64,000 nucleotides of DNA from Candidatus Fermentibacteraceae bacterium (GTDB lineage: Bacteria; Fermentibacterota; Fermentibacteria; Fermentibacterales; JCC-6), in the NCBI GenBank assembly GCA_016744855.1, contig JADGDO010000006.1, positions 14,814 to 78,813 of the forward strand. The letters run 5' to 3'. Under the pieces are notes generated by a model, which saw only the letters and a list, made by a program, of their open reading frames with translations, had not been told where the DNA came from and searched no databases. How positions within the stretch are numbered: position 1 is the stretch's first letter; every line of letters begins with the position of its first letter. Below are positions 14,626 through 23,568 of this stretch, piece after piece. Made by a program: the position numbers and the translations under genes.

Positions 14626-17600
14626 TTGAACAGCACTAGACTTGTTTCCAAATTTATCTCGGACAATCTTGTTGGAGGCAATTCCAGCGGTTCATTTCCT
14701 GCTACCGTTCTGCTCGCCGACATGGCAGGTTTTACCCGTTTAACCGATGAAGCCATGCGCAGGGGAGACGGGGGTGCTGAATGGATATCAAACATTCTCA
14801 GCAGAACTTTTTCTCCTTTTATCGATTTTGTACAGCAAGAAGGAGGGTTTATAGCAGAGTTCGAGGGAGATGCTGCTCTGGCGGTATTCCCGGGAGAAAG
14901 ATTCGAACTCCTTGAACGTGTACAAGCTCTTCTTGAAGAAACATCAAGAAAAATAGGAGAACATGTTTCATTTTCTGTAGCATCAGGTTCGGGCATTCTT
15001 AATTGGGGAGTTGGAGGCTCGGACGGGATTTTGTACCAGCTCTTTCATGGTACTTCGATTGCAGATTTATTTAAACTTGATTGCAAAATCCCTAGCTCAG
15101 CAGTTTGGCAGAGCCCGACAGAAGAGAGGTTCGGCTTTTCTCCTGCCATTCTTGCAGAAAAGGAGTTCGGTGGAGAGTTTCGCAATGTCTTTTCAGCTTT
15201 TCTCTCTGTAAAGGTTTCTTCAGTTGAAGAAGCACAGTCTTTTTTTGAATCAGTTTGCAGTTTCACATCGACCTTGGACGGTTTCCTGAGTGGAACACAT
15301 CTCCGAAGTAATGAAGCAACCGCTCTTGTTGTTTTCGGGGCTCCCACGGCCCATGAAACTGATGCTAGGAGGTGCTGTGAACTGATCTTCGGTCTCCAAA
15401 AATATTTCCCTGCACTCAGTGCTGGAATTACAGGTGGTTCAGCGTATGCAGGTTTTGTTGGGTCAGGAGCAAGATGTGCTTACACAGTCCTGGGGAGTAC
15501 TGTCAATCTCTCTTCACGCTTGTGTGGAAAGGCGAAAGAGGGAGAAATTCTTGTAAATGATCATCTCAGCAATCGTATCGAACAGTACTTTTCTGTGGGG
15601 CAGAGCAGAACCATCCAGCTAAAAGGATTCACAGAACCTCAGATTTGTTACGGAATAACTGACTCAATAGCGGGTTCCAAAGATGATTTCTTTTCAGGCA
15701 TATTTGTCGGCAGGGAAAGAGAACTAAAAGAGCTACAGGAGCAATTCAGTGAGTGTTGCAAGAAAAGCAAACTTACCGTTGTGAATACAATGGGAGAGCC
15801 CGGAATCGGTAAGAGCAGACTTCTATGTGAGTTTTTTGCAGGGTACTCACCTCAAACATTTACACTGGTTCTTTCCGGTGATGAGCTTACTTCTACATTG
15901 AACCTGCACAGCTGGGAAAAAGCCCTTGAGTCTCTTCCTGAATACACCTTCAGCGATATTCTTCAGAACACAGAGCCCGGAGAGGAACGGCATGAGCTTC
16001 TCAGAGCAGAAAAGTATCTCACACCTGTTTTAAACAGTTCAGAGGATATTGTTTCGGATGAGAATCTAGCATACAGCGTCTCAGTTTTACTCGACTATCT
16101 TGCACAGACTGGAGAATTCCTCATTGGTGTGGAAAATCCACATCTAATAGCTCCAGAAAGTCTTAGTATTCTGGAATCATTTATAAACAGACAGATATCA
16201 ACAAGAGTTATGGTAATCTCAACATGCAGGAAAAAGGATCAGATCCCAGATTTCTTAAAAAGTGCCAATATGATAAATCTAGGCCCATTCAGTGTTGAGG
16301 AAACTATCGAAAAACTCTCCGTTGATATCGGCTTTCCCGTAAGGGGCTCGATTGCGGAAATTCTTCATCAGAGGTCATCAGGTAACCCTCTCTATCTTGA
16401 AGAGCTCAGTTGTATTGTTAACCAGAATCAAATGAACGGAACATGGAGCACCTGGCAGGATATGGAGCATCTTCTTCCTTATTCATTGAGTTCATTGCTC
16501 GAAAACAGAATTGACCAGCTATCCGAAGAAATGAGAGAAGCCGTTTCGTTTGCTGCTGTTCTTGGGGCTGATTTTGATTCCGAGATTCTCAGACACATGC
16601 TTCCTGTAAGGTCCACTTCTATAACCAGAGGTATGTCCCTTGGTATATGGAAGATATCAGGGCGCGGAAAACTTTCATTCCGTCACCACCTTCTTAGGGA
16701 AACAGCTTACAAAATGCTGCTCGTCAGCAAAAGAAAGAAAATACACCGACTTGTCGCAAAGGTCGTTCTCAGTTTGTATCCTGAACCTGAAGGAGAACAG
16801 CTCTTGTGTGTTGCCCTTAACGCTGCTGGGGCTGACGATGAAGAGATTGCACTCAGATACCTGGAAACTGCCGGTGATCATTGCAGACAAGCCCACAAGA
16901 ACCAGGTTGCAATTGATCTTTACACAGATCTGGAAAGATTGACCCCTGACCCCAATACAGGAATGAGAGCCAGGGGAAAGAAGGGGGCCGTTCTGGAAGT
17001 TGTCGGCAGATGGTACGAGGCACTCGAGCTATACAGAACATCCATCAGCATTGCTGACGCTGACTCTGCTATGGCTCAGGATAGTTGCAGAATGCGAATC
17101 TCTCTGGGCAGGCTTCTTATGCAGCAGGGGAGTTTCGATGATGCAATTGAGGTTCTGGAGAAAGCAAGAGAATTCGTTAAAGAACAGCAAGAATTGTTAC
17201 TCGGGTCCATTTACGCCAACCTTGGAGGCTCCTGGCTGCGGAAGAGAGAGTTTGGGAAAGCTGCCTCCTACCTCAATCAGTGGCGTGAGATCATTGAGCG
17301 TGCTGATGACAAACACTCACTTGCCATGGCAATGGGGCTTCTGGGTGTTCTTGCAGAGGAAACCGGAGAATTAGAAGAGGCAGAGAAGTATTACCTTTCT
17401 CAGGCTGAGCTTGCAGAGGAAACAGGTCAGGATTTTGTAGCAAGTATTTCTTTTCAAAACCTGGGTAGCCTGGCATTGCAATCCGGAGATCTTGATTTAG
17501 CAGAATCTTATTTTCAGAAAAAACTTGCAATTGCAGAAAAACTGGGGCATCGGTCCAGTGAAAGCCTTGCAATGGGTTCACTCAGCAGAGTTTACTGTTA

Positions 17601-18132
17601 TAAGGAAAACTACGATAAAGCTCTCGAATTTGCAAATTTCAATCTAAAGGTCTGTCAGGTACTCTCCAACAGATTCAGGGAAGTATCCGCTACAACAGAT
17701 GTTTTCACAGTGCAGCTATACTCCGGTAATTACAAAGCTGCAGAAAAAACTATTGATGATAGAAAATCAATGATTAAGGCCATGAAAATAGAAAACACCT
17801 CCAGCGAGACCTATTACATGTACGGTCTTCTTGAAATGTTCAGAGAAGACTTCAACAAGGCTATCCGGTCGATAGAACTGTCTATTAAAAGTGCAGAAAG
17901 TGATTCTGTAAAAATTGATGCGCTTTCTTTCAGTATACTTGGATTGCTCCACATGTTAATAGGTGACATCCCATCTGGGGTGAAGTTCCTTGGAAGGGCT
18001 GAAGAGGAATCCCCTGCGGAGGGAAATGGAGTAATTGATAAACTCTCTTCGCTCATTAACAACCGTGCCGACCCGATTCTAAGAAAAAGAGTTAACTGTC
18101 TCATTAGCAGCTACAGCAATTGTTCTAACTGA
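14626..18132 (+). CDS. Soluble-adenylate-cyclase-like protein: paired cyclase domains, AAA ATPase, TPRs
   Basis: A 1168-residue cytoplasmic protein starting at TTG 14626 with AGGAGG six bases upstream. Its architecture resembles mammalian soluble adenylate cyclase. Cyclase domain 1 (about 25-165) keeps both metal Asp residues (D32 in 'LADMAGF', D82 in 'FEGDAAL') but lacks the Asn/Arg pair. Domain 2 (about 188-345) lacks both Asp residues but keeps N294 and R298 in 'VNLSSRL'. Together they would make one composite active site. A P-loop ATPase follows (Walker A 'GEPGIGKS' at 390-397), then many TPR repeats (about 735-1150). The purine-selecting Lys is replaced in both halves (Glu; Arg227), so activity or substrate may differ. 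Likely a cAMP-related sensor scaffold. Confidence 0.92.
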   Translation: MNSTRLVSKFISDNLVGGNSSGSFPATVLLADMAGFTRLTDEAMRRGDGGAEWISNILSRTFSPFIDFVQQEGGFIAEFEGDAALAVFPGERFELLERVQALLEETSRKIGEHVSFSVASGSGILNWGVGGSDGILYQLFHGTSIADLFKLDCKIPSSAVWQSPTEERFGFSPAILAEKEFGGEFRNVFSAFLSVKVSSVEEAQSFFESVCSFTSTLDGFLSGTHLRSNEATALVVFGAPTAHETDARRCCELIFGLQKYFPALSAGITGGSAYAGFVGSGARCAYTVLGSTVNLSSRLCGKAKEGEILVNDHLSNRIEQYFSVGQSRTIQLKGFTEPQICYGITDSIAGSKDDFFSGIFVGRERELKELQEQFSECCKKSKLTVVNTMGEPGIGKSRLLCEFFAGYSPQTFTLVLSGDELTSTLNLHSWEKALESLPEYTFSDILQNTEPGEERHELLRAEKYLTPVLNSSEDIVSDENLAYSVSVLLDYLAQTGEFLIGVENPHLIAPESLSILESFINRQISTRVMVISTCRKKDQIPDFLKSANMINLGPFSVEETIEKLSVDIGFPVRGSIAEILHQRSSGNPLYLEELSCIVNQNQMNGTWSTWQDMEHLLPYSLSSLLENRIDQLSEEMREAVSFAAVLGADFDSEILRHMLPVRSTSITRGMSLGIWKISGRGKLSFRHHLLRETAYKMLLVSKRKKIHRLVAKVVLSLYPEPEGEQLLCVALNAAGADDEEIALRYLETAGDHCRQAHKNQVAIDLYTDLERLTPDPNTGMRARGKKGAVLEVVGRWYEALELYRTSISIADADSAMAQDSCRMRISLGRLLMQQGSFDDAIEVLEKAREFVKEQQELLLGSIYANLGGSWLRKREFGKAASYLNQWREIIERADDKHSLAMAMGLLGVLAEETGELEEAEKYYLSQAELAEETGQDFVASISFQNLGSLALQSGDLDLAESYFQKKLAIAEKLGHRSSESLAMGSLSRVYCYKENYDKALEFANFNLKVCQVLSNRFREVSATTDVFTVQLYSGNYKAAEKTIDDRKSMIKAMKIENTSSETYYMYGLLEMFREDFNKAIRSIELSIKSAESDSVKIDALSFSILGLLHMLIGDIPSGVKFLGRAEEESPAEGNGVIDKLSSLINNRADPILRKRVNCLISSYSNCSN

Positions 18133-18191
18133 TCAATTGACAATCCGGTGTTTTTTTCGCATTCTTTATTTCCTAGTGATTTCAGTCGTAA

Positions 18192-18214
18192 ATATGTACC
18201 AAACAGGTACATAT
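18192..18214 (+). promoter_or_regulatory. Perfect palindrome upstream of the peroxiredoxin gene (candidate operator)
   Basis: Arms ATATGTACC and GGTACATAT are exact reverse complements separated by AAACA (9-5-9). The site is 30 bases before the peroxiredoxin ATG at 18244 and about 50 bases downstream of a TTGACA at 18137-18142. It looks like a binding site for a dimeric repressor. The regulator is unknown. Confidence 0.55.
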
Positions 18215-18243
18215 ATAGATTGACCATTGAAGGGATAAGGGCG

Positions 18244-18888
18244 ATGGAAGAATTAAATATGCCGTTACTTGGAGACAAATTCCCAGAGCTGAAAGTTCAG
18301 ACAACCCATGGACCTATGAATATTCCAGCGGATCAGAAGGGAAGCTGGTTTGTTTTGTTTAGCCATCCCGCTGATTTTACACCTGTCTGCACAACAGAGT
18401 TCGTTGCTTTTCAGAAGAGATTTGATCAGTTTGAGAAGCTTGATTGCAAGTTGATAGGTATGTCTGTTGATCAGATATTCTCCCACATCAAGTGGGTCGA
18501 GTGGATCAAGGCTGAGCTGGGAGTTGAAATCAAGTTTCCAGTTGTAGCTGCTAATGATTCAGTTGCGATGAAGCTTGGTATGCTTCACCCAGGCAAGGGT
18601 ACAAACACAGTTCGTGCGGTTTTTATCGTTGATCCAGAGGGTAAAGTAAGATTGATCATGTACTACCCCCAGGAAATTGGCCGAAACATGGACGAAGTTG
18701 TTCGTGCGGTAAAGGCCCTTCAGATCTCCGATAAACAGGGAGCTATTCCCGCTGGGTGGCCAGAGAATGAACTGATTGGAGACAGGGTAATTGTTCCACC
18801 TGCAACAAATGAAGTCGATGCAAAGAAGCGTTGCGAGGAATATGAGTGCTTTGACTGGTGGTTCTGCCACAAACCTCTTGAATCGTAA
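18244..18888 (+). CDS. Peroxiredoxin, Prx6/archaeal type
   Basis: A 214-residue thiol peroxidase. The peroxidatic Cys is in '[13 protein letters not shown]'. The Prx6-group body ('[18 protein letters not shown]', '[17 protein letters not shown]') and the long C-terminal arm with three cysteines '[14 protein letters not shown]' match archaeal-type peroxiredoxins, in which the arm cysteines resolve the oxidised enzyme. I start at ATG 18244 (AAGGG upstream), because the 32 residues in front of it in the same frame read through the palindromic operator and have no counterpart in the family. The enzyme reduces H2O2 and alkyl hydroperoxides in the cytoplasm. A strong hairpin follows the stop. Confidence 0.95.
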   Translation: MEELNMPLLGDKFPELKVQTTHGPMNIPADQKGSWFVLFSHPADFTPVCTTEFVAFQKRFDQFEKLDCKLIGMSVDQIFSHIKWVEWIKAELGVEIKFPVVAANDSVAMKLGMLHPGKGTNTVRAVFIVDPEGKVRLIMYYPQEIGRNMDEVVRAVKALQISDKQGAIPAGWPENELIGDRVIVPPATNEVDAKKRCEEYECFDWWFCHKPLES

Positions 18889-18901
18889 GAAGTCTTCCTT
18901 T

Positions 18902-18934
18902 GGGCAGGAGTGCTGATTTCCAGCACTCCTGCCC
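18902..18934. terminator. Hairpin between convergent genes (probable bidirectional terminator)
   Basis: Perfect 14-bp stem GGGCAGGAGTGCTG/CAGCACTCCTGCCC with a 5-base loop, 13 bases after the peroxiredoxin stop and shortly before the end of the convergent lipoprotein gene. The following T-tract is weak (ATTGTAT). Confidence 0.7.
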
Positions 18935-18970
18935 ATTGTATCAATCTTTATGTCACTTTGGAAACATTGG

Positions 18971-20113
18971 TTACTGAAGGTTAAGAACAACTACTTTCGG
19001 ATATCCCAGTGGATCTGCGGAGAAACCAAGAATGCTGTTTTCGCCAACGACCATTGTCCAATCCTCTGAATCCGGATCCCCCTCTTCAACGGAAGCCGTG
19101 AAGAGAATATTACCATCAATATCAAAAACATCAAAATATGGCAGTGCTTCAGAACCTCTTCTAGCCCAGATTCTTTCCTCTTCATCAATCATAAGATCGG
19201 AGATGGCATAATGGTATGGATCCGGTTGGTAAATCAGTTCTTCTACAGGTATTTCAACACCCATGCTTTGCATGCGTCCACCACCCGAACTGGCTCTGTT
19301 TTCAAGGAATGTGTTGAAGTCATCTATCTCTACCTCGATCTCCAGTGCTGTTTTGGCGACTCGTTCATAGGGCCTTTCAATTGTCAGGAACTGCTCACCA
19401 TCTGGAAGAAAACCATTTATCAGGTAGCTGTCTGTTGACATTATACTGGTTAACACTCTTCCTGTCGGATCAGAGGCAAAAGCCACTGTTGTTTCTGTGT
19501 ATCCCGGACCAATCATAGTCGCTTCGAAATCCATCATTTCTTCTGCGTAGATGTAAGAGGGCTCGGCAGTTCCATCAAGCCTGGCCAGAGAATATCCTAT
19601 CTGATCATTCGGCGTGTCGAACTTCTTAATCAAACCAATGATTGCCTGCCCGTCAGCCCCGTCTATTGCCATTGGAGGTGCTGGAAAGAACCCAGAAATT
19701 TCACCCTCAACTGCATAAGATGAGTCGAACAGTGTGATTTTTCCTGACCAGGGGTCTGAAACAGCAAGCTGACCGTTACCCAGCATCGCCATTGCCATGG
19801 GCCTCAGGAACTCTCCCGGCCCACTGCCTTCTCTACCTACAGTACGGAGGAATTCACCATTGGATGAGAACACTGATATCTGCTTTTTTGAACCGTCAAG
19901 AACAATAATCTCACCAGCAGGACTGAAGAGAGCTGCATCTGTTTGAGCGAATACATAATTGCTGTCTCCGAGTTCAATACCGATTGTGTCAACTGCTGTG
20001 ATTGAGAAGTGCGGGGGGAAGGTGGTATCTGGTGCAGGAGCCTCCGCAATCTGTTCTTCCTGTGTACCACAGGCGACGAATACAAGTGCAAGAATCGATA
20101 GTGCTTTTTTCAT
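18971..20113 (-). CDS. 6-bladed beta-propeller lipoprotein
   Basis: Starting at ATG 20113 (AGGA just upstream), the protein has a lipoprotein signal with the lipid-anchored Cys at about residue 15 ('ILALVFVACG'). It then has NHL/6-bladed propeller repeats: 'GEIIVLDGSKKQISVFSSNG', 'FLRTVGREGSGPGEFLRP' and 'GQLAVSDPWSGKITLFDS'. The 'GREGSGPGEF' loop is the hallmark of the 6-bladed-propeller lipoproteins found widely in Bacteroidetes and related phyla. It probably sits in the outer or inner membrane and binds a ligand or protein; no catalytic site is seen. It lies downstream of the radical SAM operon in the same orientation, with about 145 bp between. Confidence 0.85.
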   Translation of the reverse strand: MKKALSILALVFVACGTQEEQIAEAPAPDTTFPPHFSITAVDTIGIELGDSNYVFAQTDAALFSPAGEIIVLDGSKKQISVFSSNGEFLRTVGREGSGPGEFLRPMAMAMLGNGQLAVSDPWSGKITLFDSSYAVEGEISGFFPAPPMAIDGADGQAIIGLIKKFDTPNDQIGYSLARLDGTAEPSYIYAEEMMDFEATMIGPGYTETTVAFASDPTGRVLTSIMSTDSYLINGFLPDGEQFLTIERPYERVAKTALEIEVEIDDFNTFLENRASSGGGRMQSMGVEIPVEELIYQPDPYHYAISDLMIDEEERIWARRGSEALPYFDVFDIDGNILFTASVEEGDPDSEDWTMVVGENSILGFSADPLGYPKVVVLNLQ

Positions 20114-20259
20114 CATGAGTCCTGTCAAAATAGAGTTGATTCAGTTTCCTTCATACGAACGGTTATAACTGAACTTATTTTCATTTCACATTCTTCCGGG
20201 AAACAATCGATAAGAGATTAAGTTCCCCCTCCAGTAAATGAGCCTGTTGACGAGGAATT

Positions 20260-21075
20260 CTACAGAGGGAAGGAGTTTTTTATTCCGGCCCATGTTGCCT
20301 GCTCAAGGCTTTCCACAGTCTGTAATTCCAGTTCAAGCAGGATTTCGTAAGAATTACTGCGAGCTCTGAGATAGAAGTAGCTTGTGAAGGGCCTATGCGA
20401 TATATCCCGCGAAAGCCTGTCCTCTGAAAATGCAACCGGAACAGGTATTTCATCATACAGTACAATCTCTGAAGCTGAAACATCAAAACAGTATATGTAG
20501 TCACCCTGAAGATCAGTAACAAAAACTAATGTGCCAGTTCCACCCGGAGTTGCAGTTATTCCATAGGGAGAGTCGATCGGAAGATCCCAACTATTTTCAG
20601 TAATAAGGAGCTCACCCTCAAGCCTCATCTTGTGAAGGGTTCCTCCGGAGTTGGGTATCTCATTGATTTCAATTTCCCAGATGAACCCGTTTCCATCAGA
20701 TGACATTCCAAGACCCATCGTACCCGCAGGGTTGCCCGGTGTCCAGACGACTGTACCCAAACTATCACATAATGCAAGATTACTGCTTGAACCTGTGTTC
20801 TGGCAGTAGAGATACCCGGTTGACTGGGGTAGCATGCATATACCGTGAGACATATCCACAGCATCTGCTATAAATGTACTTGTCCAGCTTGCATAGTCGT
20901 AGAAACAAACACCCTCTGATTCAGAGACTGTCAAAATGTGTTCAGTATCGCAACTGCCGTCCATACCATCGATGGTGGTATCCAGAAAGCATACCTCCAT
21001 AACCACGAATTCAAATTCGTAACCGGATGCTGTCAGAGGGATAAGGAGCAGTAATAGAAAAAACAAGGTTATCAT
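20260..21075 (-). CDS. Exported NHL/propeller-like protein downstream of the radical SAM gene
   Basis: A 271-residue protein with a strong signal peptide ('MITLFFLLLLLIPLTASG') and repeated beta-strand units: 'GFIWEIEINEIPNSGGTLHKM', 'GITATPGGTGTLVFVTDLQG' and 'DYIYCFDVSASEIVLYD'. These resemble blades of an NHL or 6-bladed propeller. Several cysteines occur in the first 70 residues. No sorting domain or lipobox. It begins 19 bases after the radical SAM/SPASM stop, so it is probably the last gene of that operon and may act with its products outside the membrane. Confidence 0.7.
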   Translation of the reverse strand: MITLFFLLLLLIPLTASGYEFEFVVMEVCFLDTTIDGMDGSCDTEHILTVSESEGVCFYDYASWTSTFIADAVDMSHGICMLPQSTGYLYCQNTGSSSNLALCDSLGTVVWTPGNPAGTMGLGMSSDGNGFIWEIEINEIPNSGGTLHKMRLEGELLITENSWDLPIDSPYGITATPGGTGTLVFVTDLQGDYIYCFDVSASEIVLYDEIPVPVAFSEDRLSRDISHRPFTSYFYLRARSNSYEILLELELQTVESLEQATWAGIKNSFPL

Positions 21076-21094
21076 ATGATCATCCCTCCTGCAG

Positions 21095-22204
21095 TTATAT
21101 CGGTTGCGATTTTTTTCTGTTCTCTGGAAGACGAATGTATGAATCCTCGCCTACAAGAACTGGGTCGACAGAATCAACAGAGCCGCCTGAGATGTGAGCG
21201 GCTTCCCTGCATCCCCCATCGCATATCAGCATGTGGTTACAACCTCCGCATTCGGAAGGTAGATATCTTTTCATTGTGAAGGTATTCCAATACTCATTCT
21301 TCTTCAGGTTTTTCCAATCATTTATGTGATTGAGGCGAATTTCGGAATGGTTACATACCCGAATAAAACCTGAAGGTCCTATGACAAAAAAGCCTTTAGC
21401 TGCTGAGCACCTGGTACCGACATGAAGAGTTTTCAGAGAAAGGTCATCAACAAGACAGAGTGGTATTTCTGTACCCAGGTTTCCCTGTCGGTTGGCTCTT
21501 GTAAGAACATCATCTGCAACAAGTAGCATCTCTTTAACCTGTGCAGCTGAAAGAACCATCTTTTCCGCATTGGTCAGCCCTCGTCCACCTGGAAGGAACC
21601 TGTTCATTAAAAGTTGTCCTGCACCCGCAAGAAGAGCAGCAGAGAGTGTCTTTCTCAGTTCATGGATGTTAAGCGCAGTAACCGTGCTATTAACAGTTGT
21701 TGGGATTCCTCTTCTGTGTGCTTCCCTGAATTTTTCAAGAACCATAGAAGCGTTGTCACAGCCCGTGTGCTCCTCGAATGTGGAAAGCCCGGGAAGACTC
21801 ATACTAAGGCTGATATGGAGTTTTTCAAGTACATCCATCACATCATCATCTACCAGAAGGCCGTTGGATAGAAGGTAAACATCGGGATGTACCGTGTGTG
21901 TAACCAGTTTCCCATCAATTGTTTCAGTTTTTTCTACAGAGAGGGAAGATGTATACTCTAGAAGTTCGAGGCAGTCCTCACGCATGAGGGCCTCTCCGCC
22001 GGTAAAAGCAAAACTGGCAATACCGAGCCCGGCGAGTTCCGCTATAGCAGTTTTCCACTCATTGGTTGTTAACTCCGGGAGCCTCGGAAATCTGTTATCT
22101 GCTGCGTCCCAGGGGCAAGAGCAAAAAATGCAGTTGTGATTACACTTATATGTCAGTTCGAGGACGACTGTGGAGGGTAGAAAAGAAGGCGAGCGAAGCC
22201 TCAC
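21095..22204 (-). CDS. Radical SAM/SPASM enzyme coupled to the tandem six-Cys proteins
   Basis: A 369-residue radical SAM enzyme. 'TYKCNHNCIFCSCPW' binds the SAM [4Fe-4S] cluster (C21, C25, C28, with a further C30). 'FTGGEALMRE' is the GGE SAM-binding motif. The C-terminal SPASM domain, with Cys in 'RCSAAKGFF', 'RVCNHSEI' and 'CGGCNHMLICDGGC', should hold auxiliary clusters. SPASM enzymes usually modify peptides or proteins (thioether, C-C or other crosslinks). Its ATG overlaps the stop of the third six-Cys paralog (22201-22824) by 4 bp, so it is translated with that gene. The tandem Cys proteins or the small secreted protein upstream are therefore plausible substrates. The target is not known. 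Confidence 0.9.
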   Translation of the reverse strand: MRLRSPSFLPSTVVLELTYKCNHNCIFCSCPWDAADNRFPRLPELTTNEWKTAIAELAGLGIASFAFTGGEALMREDCLELLEYTSSLSVEKTETIDGKLVTHTVHPDVYLLSNGLLVDDDVMDVLEKLHISLSMSLPGLSTFEEHTGCDNASMVLEKFREAHRRGIPTTVNSTVTALNIHELRKTLSAALLAGAGQLLMNRFLPGGRGLTNAEKMVLSAAQVKEMLLVADDVLTRANRQGNLGTEIPLCLVDDLSLKTLHVGTRCSAAKGFFVIGPSGFIRVCNHSEIRLNHINDWKNLKKNEYWNTFTMKRYLPSECGGCNHMLICDGGCREAAHISGGSVDSVDPVLVGEDSYIRLPENRKKSQPI

Positions 22205-22824
22205 AACTCTACCTCAAATCCGAGAAGAGTTCTTAATCTGTCGGCATGGTCTTTCAGGGGGTATTGCCCATCATTGGAAGTCAGATAAAACAGATTTCCC
22301 TGAAGAAATGAATCGAGCATTCCAAGGTCACTTATTGAGACACTGTTAACAATCTCATCACCATTATCGTAGACTACTCGAAGAAGAATAGTTCGGCTTT
22401 CATCATCATAGTCCGGAGAGCAGAAGTCGCAGAAGGGTCTCTCGTCAAGACTTACCTCGAAATCTGTGTTCATATTGATTGACTCTGCAAGCCTGCGGCA
22501 ACCAGCTAACTCCCAGTCAATGAATGCAGAATAAGAGTAATCATAGAGAGTTTTTTCGCCGCAAACAGGGCAGATGTATTCCGCAGAAGCTGGCTCCATC
22601 CTTGGGGAATAGCACATGGCTCCCATAACGCTTTCAGGTGGTTCTGTCTTTTCCAGTCTGGCTAGAAGCAGATTTGTTTCAGTTCTTGAAAGAGAACCCA
22701 TCGATGGGGAGTTCAGAGAGATACCAAGGAAACCTGATTTGCGAATCGGTGTATTTCGGCTTTTTACAATACCCGTAAAAACTGAAACAATCAGAAGCAG
22801 AGTGACACCTGCTATGTAGCCCAT
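22201..22824 (-). CDS. Membrane-anchored six-Cys protein, paralog 3 of 3
   Basis: A 207-residue protein with one N-terminal membrane helix ('GYIAGVTLLLIVSVFTGIV') and an extracytoplasmic body. Six cysteines are shared with both paralogs: C71 in 'MGAMCY', C85 and C88 in 'CPVCGEKT', C109 in 'GCRR', C132 and C135 in 'FCDFC'. The CxxC pairs look like a metal (zinc-ribbon or Fe-S) site or a disulfide set. The tail, 'LDSFLQGNLFYL ... PLKDHADRLRTLLG', is conserved in all three. No known domain recognised. It overlaps the radical SAM gene start by 4 bp. It is the shortest and most diverged copy. Confidence 0.82.
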   Translation of the reverse strand: MGYIAGVTLLLIVSVFTGIVKSRNTPIRKSGFLGISLNSPSMGSLSRTETNLLLARLEKTEPPESVMGAMCYSPRMEPASAEYICPVCGEKTLYDYSYSAFIDWELAGCRRLAESINMNTDFEVSLDERPFCDFCSPDYDDESRTILLRVVYDNGDEIVNSVSISDLGMLDSFLQGNLFYLTSNDGQYPLKDHADRLRTLLGFEVEL

Positions 22825-22869
22825 ATTTTCCCCTTAGATTAGTCTCCCGTTACTTCACGGGGATAAGTA

Positions 22870-23514
22870 TTACTCTTCCTCCAAGCCTAGCAGTTCTCTA
22901 ATTCTAACTGCAGAATCCATAAGAGGTATCTGACTATCCACAGAATCAAAATAGTAAAGGTTACCCTGAAGGAAAGAATCCAATTTCCGGAGGTCGGTTA
23001 CATATATCCTGTTAACTACCTCTTTTCCATCCTCATAAGTGACTCTGAGAAGCATTTCTGGTTCATCTTCACCGGCGTCGGGAGAGCAGAAATCGCAAAA
23101 GAGAGCCTCATCCAGAACAATCTCAAAGTCTGTATTTGCATTTATAGATTCTGCCATTCTGCGACAACCTTCCAACTCCCATTCAATAAATGCAGACTGT
23201 GAATAATTGTATATCGTCTTATCTCCACAGACAGGGCAGATGTATTCTGATACTTCTGGAGCTGCCATCATTTCGTAGCACATTGCTCCCATCATCTGTT
23301 CGGGAGGTTCTTCATTCTCAAGCCTTGTTAAAAGGATGTTAACCTGTGTTGCTGAGAGAGTCATTAATGCTTCCGGACTTATGTCCAGCATTGTAGCTGC
23401 GGTTATTGCATCGAGTGGGGTTATCGATTTCTCTACAGTTTCGGGTTTTACTTTTGATAATCCTGCAACTGCTGAAAGCAGAACAACTACACACGCACCT
23501 GCTACGTACCACAT
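22870..23514 (-). CDS. Membrane-anchored six-Cys protein, paralog 2 of 3
   Basis: A 214-residue homolog of its two neighbours. It has an N-terminal membrane helix ('WYVAGACVVVLLSAVAGL'), a linker with 'LSATQVNILLTRLENEEPPE', and the conserved core with C79 (MGAMCY), C93/C96 (CPVCG), C117 (GCRR) and C140/C143 (FCDFC). Two extracellular-type strands and the 'LDSFLQGNLYYF' helix follow. It lies 45 bp upstream of paralog 3 with no terminator between. The spacing of the six Cys is identical to paralog 1, which points to a conserved structural or cofactor role, not random Cys. Function unknown. Confidence 0.82.
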   Translation of the reverse strand: MWYVAGACVVVLLSAVAGLSKVKPETVEKSITPLDAITAATMLDISPEALMTLSATQVNILLTRLENEEPPEQMMGAMCYEMMAAPEVSEYICPVCGDKTIYNYSQSAFIEWELEGCRRMAESINANTDFEIVLDEALFCDFCSPDAGEDEPEMLLRVTYEDGKEVVNRIYVTDLRKLDSFLQGNLYYFDSVDSQIPLMDSAVRIRELLGLEEE

Positions 23515-23568
23515 AATTTCTCCTTAATCCAGTTTATCCTTAAAGAATGCATGATGTGTCCTCTAGAG

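Noticed and set aside
18148-18243. Extended 246-residue peroxiredoxin starting at 18148
   Set aside because: The extra 32 residues run through the perfect palindrome and have no family counterpart; ATG 18244 has its own AAGGG.
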